64,000 nucleotides of DNA from Desulfuromonadaceae bacterium (GTDB lineage: Bacteria > Desulfobacterota > Desulfuromonadia > Geobacterales > Pseudopelobacteraceae): assembly GCA_028712075.1 (NCBI GenBank), contig JAQTQX010000021.1, positions 1 through 64,000 on the forward strand, in the 5' to 3' direction. Numbering within the stretch: position 1 is the stretch's first letter; every line of letters starts with the position of its first letter. Shown piece by piece: positions 55,835 through 63,983 of this stretch. The notes under the pieces are model-generated. The model was not told the origin of the DNA, did no database searches, and saw only the letters and a list, made by a program, of their open reading frames with translations. The translations under genes were made by a program, and so were the position numbers.

Positions 55835-56992
55835 GTCCCTAAAGGGGCTCTTTCCAACCGCCCGCACCATGCATCCTTCATCCGCCACTTCCAGCCAGAC
55901 CCGTTGCGGACGAATTGCAACCCTCAGCAGCAGCCCGATAAGTGCAGCCGCTCCGCCAAAGATCAACAACCCTTTGTGCCTTTTGCGTACCACATGGATT
56001 TCGGACCATTGCCCCATCTTTGCGCAGGAGAGGATATAATCGCCCTGCTCAACCTGCTGGTCAACCTGGAATGTCATATCGGCAACCGTCTTGTTATCAC
56101 CGCGGCTGATTACAACCATCAGAGTGCTTTTTTCCGGTTGGTAATAGACGCCACCACCAACAAGTGCCCCCTGAAACAGTCCATAAAAACTGAACTGGCC
56201 TCGTTTCTGCACCAGCGGATCGAGCTTGACAATAGAGTCGAATACGGTAGCCCCTGAAGCAGCGGCCTTGATGACTATCTGCGGTTCAAAGACAAGTTTC
56301 GCCATAGACAGGTCATACGCGCCGACGCTGACCGGCTCCCGAGGTTTTAAAAACAACTTCCTCGGTACACCCTCCATAGAAATAAGAGATAGTTCCGTTG
56401 CTCCCATCGGATAGTCCCCATCCGGCAGGTATTGTCTGGTTATTTGCATTTTCGGCAGAGAGGAGGGAATGGAGGCCAAAGGCCCTTTGCTGATATGGCG
56501 ATATGATTCTTCCCTGTTCAGGTTGGTTGCCGGCCCCATACCATCAAGCAGCGCCCCGGAGAACTGCTGCAGATTATCCCGGATACCGACGGCCAGAAGG
56601 ACAAGCAACCCCGCGTACATAAGCGTTGTGCCGAGGTAGCCGCGCTCCTTTTTCTCAGCATAGCCACCATCAGAATCACACACAAACCCGGCCGCACTCA
56701 ACTGCGCCTCTGCCTCGGCAATCGGAACAGCGAGCATAACGCCCTGCTCAGGCTTACAGCAAGCGGCTCCATACCTGACAGACTTTCTCATTCCGGCAAG
56801 ATACCGAAGCAGGCGGCAGGCAACCAGCAGCATAAGACCGATATTGTTGACCAGCATCAGATCGGGGCCAACCAACGGTAGCTGGACATGCAGCGTTACG
56901 CTCAGGACAACAAGAACAGGAATGATAAGGAATGCAAGGAGTAACCAGGGTGAAACCAGAAGCAGCCGAAATATCTTTGACGCAACATTCAT
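55832..56992 (-). CDS. ResB-like membrane protein 2
   Basis: 386 residues. TMs near 14-33, 43-60, 122-142 and 345-362, with a large periplasmic part containing GPLASIPSSLPKMQITRQYL and FSFYGLFQGALVGGGVYY. The layout and the Pro/Gly-rich periplasmic strands resemble ResB-type proteins; the sequence is divergent. It lies directly upstream of the S23 gene and CcsA, so it is probably a third component or regulator of the maturation complex. Confidence 0.6.
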   Translation of the reverse strand: MNVASKIFRLLLVSPWLLLAFLIIPVLVVLSVTLHVQLPLVGPDLMLVNNIGLMLLVACRLLRYLAGMRKSVRYGAACCKPEQGVMLAVPIAEAEAQLSAAGFVCDSDGGYAEKKERGYLGTTLMYAGLLVLLAVGIRDNLQQFSGALLDGMGPATNLNREESYRHISKGPLASIPSSLPKMQITRQYLPDGDYPMGATELSLISMEGVPRKLFLKPREPVSVGAYDLSMAKLVFEPQIVIKAAASGATVFDSIVKLDPLVQKRGQFSFYGLFQGALVGGGVYYQPEKSTLMVVISRGDNKTVADMTFQVDQQVEQGDYILSCAKMGQWSEIHVVRKRHKGLLIFGGAAALIGLLLRVAIRPQRVWLEVADEGCMVRAVGKSPFRD

Positions 56993-57094
56993 AAGGATGT
57001 CGATTTCCCTCTAATGCAAAAGTCAGTACCAGTGCGAAAAGCACACATTTTAATATCAGATTTGAGCTGAAATGGTAAGTAAATTCAGGTGAAG

Positions 57095-57123
57095 CTCATC
57101 CCTCATCCCTCATCTCTCATCCC
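57095..57123. repeat. Heptad array 17 (one arm)
   Basis: CTCATCC/CTCATCT units between the DUF4019-like lipoprotein gene and the ResB-like gene. Only the C-rich arm is present. Confidence 0.85.
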
Positions 57124-57126
57124 TTT

Positions 57127-57582
57127 TCATTTTTTCCTCAGCTCATCATGCTGATTCAGTCCGGCCAGTTCCATTTTTCCATTCTTGTCACGGGTAAACG
57201 TAAGACGTATTTCGGTCTTGTAATTCTCATTCTCCAGACTATAGACCAGAATATGACCTTTATCCGGTTTCGTTTCAAAACTGACTTCTTTCGGTGTTTT
57301 AAGTACTCCCACCCGCTTCATCGTTTGCTGGAACTTCGTAACGAACGCCTGTTCACTGCCAATTTTCTTAAAACCGGCTGAAGCTTCTTTATAGATTGCG
57401 GTAAAATCACCGGCTTCCAGTTGGGCAAGTACATGGGCGGCAGCGGAACGTGCGTCAGTCTGGTTTTGCTGGGGTGCTGCACCGTTATCTACAACCGGTT
57501 TATCCTGCTTTGCATTACAGCCAATAAAGGTAACCAGAACTACAAGCATAAAGACCGTTTTGATAAGACGTAGGTAATTCAT
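57127..57582 (-). CDS. Small lipoprotein, DUF4019-like
   Basis: 151 residues with a lipoprotein signal (lipobox FIGC, Cys near residue 22). After a Gln/Asn linker comes a domain with VLAQLEAGDFTAIYKEAS, FVTKFQQTMKRVGVLK and YKTEIRLTFTRDKNGKMELAG, as in DUF4019-type proteins (a small alpha/beta domain). It is the first gene of the minus-strand maturation cluster. Its function is not known. Confidence 0.65.
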   Translation of the reverse strand: MNYLRLIKTVFMLVVLVTFIGCNAKQDKPVVDNGAAPQQNQTDARSAAAHVLAQLEAGDFTAIYKEASAGFKKIGSEQAFVTKFQQTMKRVGVLKTPKEVSFETKPDKGHILVYSLENENYKTEIRLTFTRDKNGKMELAGLNQHDELRKK

Positions 57583-57637
57583 TTCTCACTCCATACTATC
57601 AGGGTAATGTTGGGTAGCATCAAGTACCGTGTAACAT

Positions 57638-57728
57638 CTAAATCTAACCCCCCTCAGTCCCCCCTTACTTAAGGGGGGAAGCCTTGAAGTCTCCCCTTAG
57701 GTAAGATTTAGAGGGGTTAGGGGTTAGC
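57638..57728. repeat. REP-like palindromic element
   Basis: A near-symmetric stretch with an inner perfect palindrome CCCCCCTTA-CT-TAAGGGGGG at 57659-57678 and related C-rich/G-rich outer arms (CTAACCCCCC / GGGGTTAGGGG). It resembles intergenic palindromes found in many bacteria and is unlike the heptad arrays. Confidence 0.7.
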
Positions 57729-57868
57729 CGGGAAAAATAAGCGTTACATGGCACTAGATTGCGGCAGTACCGGCAAAACAGCGGCACGCCTGTCAAAAAC
57801 AGCTGTGGATAGTATCGTTAATCTGTGGCTCAGTCAACGGTAATGTGGCTCTTCACCGGTAACAATAA

Positions 57869-58393
57869 TTACTTCGCCCCGCACACTATTTTTGCCAGGT
57901 TGCCCGCATTACTTTCCGGCGCTATCCGTTCCCAAGCGGTGATGCCAAAGCGCCCCTCACGTGAGCCATCTTTTTTATACGACGCACCGGATATCTTTCT
58001 CATTTTTTTCTCATTGCACATTATCTGGTACAGTATTTCCGTTTTAGTTTTGATGAAAGGCTCATTTGCCACCACTTCCACAATAGCAACGTTGGAGATT
58101 TTGGGATATAGGCTGGTTAATGGGGGGATATACCCGCCTGCTACTTTTTCATTCGCTTTTTTGGAGAGCGCCTCATTTTTCATAACTTCTTTGATGGTGC
58201 TGGAGAGAACCGTCTTGACCCAGAGCTTAAGAGAATTATTAGAGTTTAAAATACTCTCTGCATCATAAAACATGGCCTCCTCTACCCCAGGGCCTGAGGC
58301 AAATTCACCAAAAAATTTCCAGTCTGCACACAACGCAGTCCCTGCGAATGTCGATAATGCGACTGTTACCACAAGTGTCATTTTTCTAATCAT
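57869..58393 (-). CDS. Secreted surface-adhesin-E-like hypothetical protein 2
   Basis: 174 residues with a signal peptide (MIRKMTLVVTVALSTFAGTA, cleaved near CADW). The mature part has DWKFFGEF, AMFYDAESIL and LKLWVKTVL, then AWERIAPES near the end, a layout like small surface-adhesin E/CNP1 proteins and like the protein encoded at 38718. Two cysteines are present near the C-terminus. The role is unknown; an exported location is likely. Confidence 0.65.
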   Translation of the reverse strand: MIRKMTLVVTVALSTFAGTALCADWKFFGEFASGPGVEEAMFYDAESILNSNNSLKLWVKTVLSSTIKEVMKNEALSKKANEKVAGGYIPPLTSLYPKISNVAIVEVVANEPFIKTKTEILYQIMCNEKKMRKISGASYKKDGSREGRFGITAWERIAPESNAGNLAKIVCGAK

Positions 58394-58425
58394 ACTGCTC
58401 CCGAAAGAAGTTTATTTTGCTAACA

Positions 58426-58525
58426 GAAAAAAGCCGGTGCCCTGTGGCAGATTCCGGTTAATGTCATTGTTTCATGCAGAAAAAGGGCAAAACCCCTCTC
58501 CGTAATTTAAGGTGATTAACAGGTC
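58426..58525 (-). repeat. Second copy of the cytochrome 3' terminator module
   Basis: This segment matches, with changes, the region following the decahaem gene (59776-59870): a GCCGGTGCCCTGTGGCAG block after an A run, CATGCxG, a GGGCAAxxCCCCTCTCC block, and GGTGATTA. No cytochrome coding sequence remains beside it. The palindrome is weaker than in the other copy. It may be the leftover 3' end of a lost cytochrome gene. Confidence 0.6.
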
Positions 58526-58690
58526 AACAGGCGGAGGATGGCTCGACTGAGCAAGATATCAAATAGTAATGAGGAGACAATAGCAAACGTCCGGAACAAA
58601 GTCAAACTCACAGAAATTCAACAGAAGCGTCAATTCAATTAAATTCAAAATCGGCATTTGTCCCTCATCAACCTGTCTTTGACATAACGC

Positions 58691-58719
58691 TTGACGTTAA
58701 GCACGAATGACACTATTTT
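58691..58719 (+). promoter_or_regulatory. Probable sigma-70 promoter of higBA
   Basis: TTGACG at 58691-58696 and TATTTT at 58714-58719 are 17 bases apart, with the toxin ATG at 58726, so the transcript would have a very short leader. A small palindrome (GCTTGACGTTAAGC) overlaps the -35 box and could bind the antitoxin. Confidence 0.5.
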
Positions 58720-58725
58720 ACTATC

Positions 58726-59007
58726 ATGATACGCAGCTTCTCATCTAAAGAAACAGCAGCTATTTTCACTGGACTTGCTGTGCGTCGCCTGCCGCTTGAA
58801 ATCCAGCAGACTGCACGGCGCAAGTTAATGCAGTTGGATGCAGTGCGAATGATTGATGAATTGCGCATACCTCCAGGGAATCGATTAGAAACATTAAAAG
58901 GAAAACGTCAAGGACAATGGAGCATCAGGATAAATGATCAGTGGCGCATTTGCTTTCGTTGGGAAGATGGGTCTGCCGAAGATGTTGAAATTATTGATTA
59001 CCACTAA
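58726..59007 (+). CDS. higB: HigB/RelE-type toxin
   Basis: 93 residues: SFSSKETAAIFTG, ARRKLMQLDAV, LRIPPGNRLETLKGKRQGQW and SIRINDQWRICFRWEDG, the signature of HigB-type mRNA interferases (ribosome-dependent). The toxin gene comes first and the antitoxin follows after 12 bases, the usual order for higBA. The conserved basic/aromatic residues for RNA cutting are present. Confidence 0.93.
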   Translation: MIRSFSSKETAAIFTGLAVRRLPLEIQQTARRKLMQLDAVRMIDELRIPPGNRLETLKGKRQGQWSIRINDQWRICFRWEDGSAEDVEIIDYH

Positions 59008-59019
59008 GGGGCTATAAAC

Positions 59020-59397
59020 ATGAAAATTATTCGTAATGAGATAGAAAAAATGGACTTTACAGATGTATCGGATGGCACAAAGCTTGCCGCTGTTCATCCT
59101 GGAGAAGTGTTACTGCGAGACTTCATGGAACCGTTAGAAGTGACTCAGCACAGACTTGCGATAACGATCAGAGTACCTCCTCGCAGGATTAACGAGATCG
59201 TTCATCACAAACGCAGCATAACAACCGATACCGCATTGAGATTGGCGACGTTTTTCGGGACATCACCGGATTTCTGGACGTCTTTACAAGCATCATACGA
59301 CACAGAGCATGTCCGTAATCGTATTATAGAAGTGCTTAAAGCCATACCTCGCTATGAACCTAAATTAAAGCACGGACAACGTAGAATGGCGGCGTAA
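59020..59397 (+). CDS. higA: HigA-type antitoxin
   Basis: 125 residues; the ATG at 59050 would be a shorter alternative. The HTH (XRE-type) domain has HPGEVLLRDFMEPLEVTQHR, INEIVHHKRSITTDTALRLA and FFGTSPDFWTSLQASYD, typical of the HigA (VapI) family, which binds the toxin and represses the shared promoter. The N-terminal 15 residues are not typical and may be extra. Confidence 0.93.
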   Translation: MKIIRNEIEKMDFTDVSDGTKLAAVHPGEVLLRDFMEPLEVTQHRLAITIRVPPRRINEIVHHKRSITTDTALRLATFFGTSPDFWTSLQASYDTEHVRNRIIEVLKAIPRYEPKLKHGQRRMAA

Positions 59398-59450
59398 ATT
59401 TACGTACCTTCTTTCAACCAAATGGCTCCGTATTATCCCCCCAACTGTGC

Positions 59451-59472
59451 TAACCGCTGGTCCCAGCGGTTA
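59451..59472. terminator. Perfect 10-bp hairpin after higA
   Basis: TAACCGCTGG-TC-CCAGCGGTTA. It lies between the higA stop and a small minus-strand ORF and could end transcription from either side, but no clear T run follows. Confidence 0.5.
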
Positions 59473-59481
59473 AACTTCCGT

Positions 59482-59616
59482 TTACAGGATACATCCTACT
59501 CCATTCAGAATCCAACATTCAAATTGCTTCAAAGCTTCTTCAAACCGTCCACTACAGAGTTTAACTCGCGTTCGTGCAGCAAGCATTTCTCCGAAAGATA
59601 GCCAAGCAACGTCCAT
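59482..59616 (-). CDS. Candidate 44-residue ORF
   Basis: ATG at 59616 with a strong ribosome site (GAGGAGAAACAAA). The peptide starts MDVAWLSFGEMLAARTRVKL and contains CSGRFEEALKQFECW with three cysteines in all, ending before the hairpin at 59451. No family is recognised. It could be a small gene or the remains of a longer one. Confidence 0.4.
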   Translation of the reverse strand: MDVAWLSFGEMLAARTRVKLCSGRFEEALKQFECWILNGVGCIL

Positions 59617-59688
59617 TTTGTTTCTCCTCACACAAGTTTCCATAATAAATACGGGAAGTCCTTAATTCCCAAATATTTATAGCCTGAT

Positions 59689-59741
59689 GTAGGGGCGCTG
59701 CTTGCCGCGCCCCAATTGGGCGGAGCAAGCGTCGTCCCTAC
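59689..59741. repeat. GTAGGGGCG-type palindromic repeat
   Basis: Inverted arms GTAGGGGCGCTGCTTGC and GCAAGCGTCGTCCCTAC around a central GCCC-AATT-GGGC core. It looks like a small dispersed intergenic palindrome unrelated to the heptad arrays. Confidence 0.65.
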
Positions 59742-59775
59742 GATTTGTATATGTAATCACCGGAACAATACGATA

Positions 59776-59811
59776 CAAAAAAAACCGGCACCCTGTGACA
59801 GGTACCGGTTC
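59776..59811 (-). terminator. Terminator of the cytochrome operon
   Basis: On the minus strand, a stem (AACCGG/CCGGTT with ACCTG/CAGG inside) is followed by eight T, about 55 bases after the decahaem stop. It is a standard intrinsic terminator. A related copy of the whole 3' module lies at 58426. Confidence 0.85.
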
Positions 59812-59866
59812 GATTGAAGTGGTCATGCGGGAGAGGGGCAATGCCCCCCTCCACGGTGAGAGGTGA

Positions 59867-62815
59867 TTAGTACGTTACTGGACGGATGATCTGCTTGTTA
59901 GCTCCTGTGCCTTTAGCTGGAGTTGCAGCGTGGTCGTAGCAACCACCCCATGTTCCAACTGCATCAGGAGTTGTCAAGCCGCCATCAACTGACTGGCCTT
60001 TGATATGTGCAGCAGACTGCTCTGGTTTTAATGATGGTGGTACTGCATTTGTGTAAGGTTTCTGAACAGTACCATCGATTTCTACGAAGTTGCCGAGGGT
60101 GTAGCAACCAGCGCCAGGATTTGTTGCCGGGCTTGCTGCCTGCTGTTCCCAGTTGGTATCGTTGCTGACACCACCGGTCTGGTATGTCTGACCTGTACTG
60201 CCGTTAACGAACGCTGCTGATGCACCAGTGAAGCCACCCTGTGTACCCGGTACGTACATTACGTTACCAAGACCTGGCATGAAGCGCTCGTGCTTGGTGG
60301 TGTTGCCCATACCGTCTGTGTAGGTGTTGACTGCGGAACCGTGGATACCACCGTAGCCGTTGTCAAGACCGGAGTTGTGGCAGTTTGCACACTGGATGCC
60401 GAATACTGCGGCCATATCAGGTGCGTTTTCGCCAGTTGCCAATACTGATGGCTCGCCTTCGAGACGGTTGATGAACTTGTTAACGCCTGGCACGTATGAG
60501 GAAGTTTCTGTACCAGTTGTGTAGCCATTGAACGACAGGGTGTTACCGGAGCCGTTGCAACGTCCACCTGTTGCATATTCACCAGCGTGTGACCCATTTA
60601 CGCCAGTCTGCTGGTATGCGCTGCCATATTTCTGGAAGGCGTGGCAGTTGAAGCAGACGAGCAGGTTGTCAGTTGAGTTGATGTTGGTAACAACTTTTGC
60701 TGAACTGATTGTGTAAGTGTTCTGTGTGTGGCGTGCATCTGTACCACTGGTGTTACGCAGCATGTACTCGTTCTCTGAACCATGAGCACCGATTACGGCT
60801 GTTGTTGCAGAACCGTCAGCATTTGTTGCGGAGCCGACTTTAAACTGACCGACAGTGTGGCAGTCGCCGCAGTGGAGGGTTGAATCGTCGCCGAGTGGCA
60901 GTGAACCGGTACGGCCATTCAGAGACTGAGCTACGTTCACTTCGCCAACAGCATTCTCAAGCGGTACGTACAGCTGGTTGAATGCGACACCTTGTGGAAG
61001 ATCTTTTACACCATTATTAAAAATTGTGTTTCTTGTACCAGTGATCGGGTTAACGTTGTCATAAATAGTGGAACGTGTGCCTGGAAGATCTGTAGAAACG
61101 TTGCCCTGCAGACCGGCCACGTCCGCAATCTGACGATCACCAGCTTCTACAGTACGGCCTGTGTATCTCTTGCCTTTTACAGCGTGGTGTGATGGATTGG
61201 TTGTGTCGAACTGGCTGCTAACATTAACAACTGCCGGACGCTGCATCTTGTCGTAGCGGTTGGAGATGGTGTCACCGAACGGGTTGGTTGCGGAAGCTGT
61301 TTTGCCTGTGTTGTAAGCTCCTGCAGCAGTATTGATGAGGGCCTGAATTGCTACGCTACCTGCGGAAGTTGCGCCGTTAGCGTCATGGCAGGACATACAG
61401 AAGGTATCCATGATTGAGTGGTCAGGGCTGGCCGGTGTCCATTGTCTGTCGCTATCATTATCAGCGTCACGCAGATGGGTTGAAGAATCAGCCATATGAA
61501 TATTTGTGTCTATTACGACTGCATTGCCAACCACTTTACCTTCAAGGTGGCAAGCTGCACAGTGAGCGTCGTTAAGATCTACACCGGTTACGTGGTGTGA
61601 CCATTTGGCAAATTCAGTGGTGATGGCACGTACACCGTTGTTGTCAGCTACTTTATTAGGATGAGCCGGCAGAGCAACGTTGTGGCATTCGATACATTTT
61701 TTGGTGACCAGAGCCTGATTGTTTGGTTTAACGCTGTGAACACTGGATTTAGTGTGGCACTGAGCGCAATTCAGAGTTGCATCTCTGAGCATCGGGCGTG
61801 ACAGACCTGCGAAATCGGTATGGCAGGTAGTACAGACAGTTTCGACTTCTGCGAGCGGTTTATAAGCGTGGCTCAAATCATTGTTCGGATTGTGGCAGCC
61901 AGCACATCCTGCTCCTGCGACGTCATGAGCTGATCCTGTGAAACTAGTTTTGCTCGGTCCGCCAGAACCGTCGTGGCAACCGAGGCACGAAAATGCACCA
62001 AGAAATTCGGGTGTAATTGTTGAAGAAGTAGTGGCGGTCATGCCATCAGCAACAGCCTGAAGAGTTACGGTACAAGCGGCTTCACCTGTAGCAGGAGCGG
62101 TTACAACTCTTTTTGAGGAATCAGCACCGGCAACCTGGGCACAGGTACCACCCCAGGTATAAACTGCGTTGGTGTAACCTGGAACTGTATTGGCGATGAG
62201 GTTCAGTGTTGAACCAGGGGCTGCAGAAAGTGCGGCAGGAATGCCGATACTTGCCTGCAGAGCTTTAACTGCAGTAAATACTGGTTGAATGGTGCTGTTA
62301 GCAGTTACAGGACCAACGGTAACGGAACCGTCAACATCGCCTGTAGATACGCCGTTTACCAGAACATCAGTAAGAGTATGACCGGCGTTTGCTACAACGG
62401 TGAACGTTGCACTGTTGCCACTCCCTACTGACTGCGACCTGGAAATCCAGCCACCAGCAGCAGCAATTGATTTGACGGAAAATGTTGAGGCGGTAATCGG
62501 GGCATAATATGCCACGATGACCTGGGTCGAGTTCGGAACGCCCTGTGATACTGTGTATGGGCTGGCAGCTACTACACCATTGATTTTTACATAGGACAGC
62601 GTGTAGCCGCCCGGTGCAGTTGCAACGGTAAACACCGCCTCTGTTACGCTATCTGCAAGGCGTGTTGCTTTTCCGGTTGTCACGCCTGCAGCAGTTGCCG
62701 GGGCAGCGACGGTTAAATTGGCTGGTTGCGTGGATGCGTTGATCGACCAATCCGCAAGTGCGAATGTCGGAACAGCAGCCAAGGCCAGCATCATTACTAA
62801 AGCTTTCTTAAACAT
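59867..62815 (-). CDS. Decahaem c-type cytochrome with N-terminal beta domains
   Basis: 982 residues with a signal peptide (MFKKALVMMLALAAVPTFAL). The first 250 residues are Thr/Ser/Gly-rich repeats (VKINGVVAASPYT, DVLVNGVSTGDVDGSV), probably bacterial repeat or Ig-like domains. Ten CxxCH haem sites follow between residues about 277 and 810: CLGCH, CAGCH, CTTCH, CAQCH, CIECH, CAACH, CMSCH, CGDCH, CFNCH, CANCH. The last 170 residues contain no CxxCH. Many extra His can be distal ligands. The ribosome site is AAGGAGAG. It is probably an exported or outer-surface electron carrier, co-transcribed with the tetrahaem gene upstream. Confidence 0.93.
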   Translation of the reverse strand: MFKKALVMMLALAAVPTFALADWSINASTQPANLTVAAPATAAGVTTGKATRLADSVTEAVFTVATAPGGYTLSYVKINGVVAASPYTVSQGVPNSTQVIVAYYAPITASTFSVKSIAAAGGWISRSQSVGSGNSATFTVVANAGHTLTDVLVNGVSTGDVDGSVTVGPVTANSTIQPVFTAVKALQASIGIPAALSAAPGSTLNLIANTVPGYTNAVYTWGGTCAQVAGADSSKRVVTAPATGEAACTVTLQAVADGMTATTSSTITPEFLGAFSCLGCHDGSGGPSKTSFTGSAHDVAGAGCAGCHNPNNDLSHAYKPLAEVETVCTTCHTDFAGLSRPMLRDATLNCAQCHTKSSVHSVKPNNQALVTKKCIECHNVALPAHPNKVADNNGVRAITTEFAKWSHHVTGVDLNDAHCAACHLEGKVVGNAVVIDTNIHMADSSTHLRDADNDSDRQWTPASPDHSIMDTFCMSCHDANGATSAGSVAIQALINTAAGAYNTGKTASATNPFGDTISNRYDKMQRPAVVNVSSQFDTTNPSHHAVKGKRYTGRTVEAGDRQIADVAGLQGNVSTDLPGTRSTIYDNVNPITGTRNTIFNNGVKDLPQGVAFNQLYVPLENAVGEVNVAQSLNGRTGSLPLGDDSTLHCGDCHTVGQFKVGSATNADGSATTAVIGAHGSENEYMLRNTSGTDARHTQNTYTISSAKVVTNINSTDNLLVCFNCHAFQKYGSAYQQTGVNGSHAGEYATGGRCNGSGNTLSFNGYTTGTETSSYVPGVNKFINRLEGEPSVLATGENAPDMAAVFGIQCANCHNSGLDNGYGGIHGSAVNTYTDGMGNTTKHERFMPGLGNVMYVPGTQGGFTGASAAFVNGSTGQTYQTGGVSNDTNWEQQAASPATNPGAGCYTLGNFVEIDGTVQKPYTNAVPPSLKPEQSAAHIKGQSVDGGLTTPDAVGTWGGCYDHAATPAKGTGANKQIIRPVTY

Positions 62816-62854
62816 ATGCTCTCCTTAATAGATTTAGTGTTAGATTTGTTCTCC

Positions 62855-62892
62855 GTATAACCTGTCCACACGTATCCGTGGACAGGTTATAC
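62855..62892. other. Perfect 15-bp hairpin between the cytochrome genes
   Basis: Arms GTATAACCTGTCCAC / GTGGACAGGTTATAC around an 8-base loop, in the leader of the decahaem gene. No T run follows in the direction of transcription, so it is not a standard terminator. Processing, mRNA stabilisation or partial attenuation between the two genes is possible. Confidence 0.75.
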
Positions 62893-62915
62893 GCAACACG
62901 GTCTCTTGCTGTTCC

Positions 62916-63734
62916 TTATTTGTTGTGGCAGCTGAGGCAGAGCTGTGAACCAGCCTGCGGTGCATAGACAAAGTAGTTCAGTTTCAGTGTATCGGTGTGT
63001 GTGCCTTCAGGACCAGTGTAATCAACGTTGACAGCGTTATCCTTGTTGTGAACGTCGTGGCAGGATGCGCAGGTCATGTATTGTGTGCCGGATGGAGCTG
63101 TGTACATGCCCTGGCCGATTGTTCTTGCGGCAGCATTGGTGTTGCCTTTCCAGGTTGCGGTCAGAAGACCGGGGGTCAGGCCGTTAGAACCGGTAGCAGA
63201 ACCGTTTTGTCCTAAACCGTCCTGGGCAATTGCCATATCAATATCAAAGCCGATTGGGTGGTCGTTGCCGAAGTTGCCGCCGAGGCCGACTGCGATGTTT
63301 TTAGCGCCGGTGTAGTTGAATTCATCAGAAGCGAAACGGCCGCCGGTGGTGAAGTTTGCGCTGCCGTAGTGCTGGTCAGGTGCGATAGCGCCATCGTGGC
63401 AGCTCATGCAGAGACGGCTTGGTCCGATCAGCGGATCAACAACTGGTGCGCCGGTTGCGTTGGCAGCATCAAAAGTAGGTGATTCATAGGCAGTTACGTT
63501 GCTCAGGTTGGTCGGTGTGTGTGACCAGAGCGGGTTGTACTGACCGGCCAGATCAACTGCGTGGTGAGGTGTATGGCAGAATGCGCATACACGGCCCTGA
63601 TTATCAGCCTGGAGTCCGGTAACTACGTTCATGTCGTGTGGTGAGCCCAATACGCCGGTACCTGGGTTGGAGCCTGCATACGCTGCGGTTGCTGCAAGTG
63701 CGGTCAGAGCTACTGCGGTTAAAATCTTTTTCAT
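62916..63734 (-). CDS. Tetrahaem c-type cytochrome
   Basis: 272 residues with a signal peptide (MKKILTAVALTALAATAAYA). Four CxxCH sites: CAFCH (about 50), CMSCH (about 110), CASCH (about 222) and CLSCH at the very C-terminus (SCHNK end). Further His-containing motifs are SPHDMN near the N-terminus, CHTPHHAV, NDHPIGFD and SCHDVHN. Four haems, small size and bis-His-type motifs are compatible with the extracellular tetrahaem cytochromes (OmcE-like) of Geobacter, but I have not proved this. The ribosome site is AAAGGAG. Confidence 0.93.
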   Translation of the reverse strand: MKKILTAVALTALAATAAYAGSNPGTGVLGSPHDMNVVTGLQADNQGRVCAFCHTPHHAVDLAGQYNPLWSHTPTNLSNVTAYESPTFDAANATGAPVVDPLIGPSRLCMSCHDGAIAPDQHYGSANFTTGGRFASDEFNYTGAKNIAVGLGGNFGNDHPIGFDIDMAIAQDGLGQNGSATGSNGLTPGLLTATWKGNTNAAARTIGQGMYTAPSGTQYMTCASCHDVHNKDNAVNVDYTGPEGTHTDTLKLNYFVYAPQAGSQLCLSCHNK

Positions 63735-63957
63735 TTTGTTCTCCTTTTTCGTGGTGTGCTGCTTCTTGGTTGGATTTAACTGCCTGGATTACATGTTTTC
63801 TTCTTCAATAAAAGCGTGCTTCGGAACCTTCTCTTATCGCTGTCTTTCTATCCTCCTTTCATTGTAATCATTGCTGCATCCGAATTCGACTGTACGATTT
63901 AGCCAGTTACTCCGAGACATGTTCAATAATTTTATCCATACACAGTTGCGTTCACGT
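63735..63957 (-). other. Leader region of the cytochrome operon
   Basis: About 220 bases between the sigma-54 site and the tetrahaem ATG. It contains an internal AAAGGAGG with a five-codon frame (ATG AAA GGA GGA TAG) and no long ORF. I looked for the c-di-GMP riboswitch (GEMM) core that precedes some Geobacter cytochrome genes and did not see it. Confidence 0.5.
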
Positions 63958-63968
63958 TTTAATGTTGA

Positions 63969-63983
63969 GCAACAGACGTGCCA
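63969..63983 (-). promoter_or_regulatory. Sigma-54 (-24/-12) promoter for the cytochrome operon
   Basis: On the minus strand the sequence reads TGGCACGTCTGTTGC: the -24 element TGGCAC and the -12 element TTGC, with GG and GC ten bases apart as required for RpoN. It points towards the tetrahaem and decahaem genes. Transcription should start near 63957 and need an NtrC-type activator. Confidence 0.85.

Noticed and set aside
59870-60000. Eleventh haem site (CYDHA) near the decahaem C-terminus
   Set aside because: It does not fit CxxCH or a known variant; only ten canonical sites are counted.
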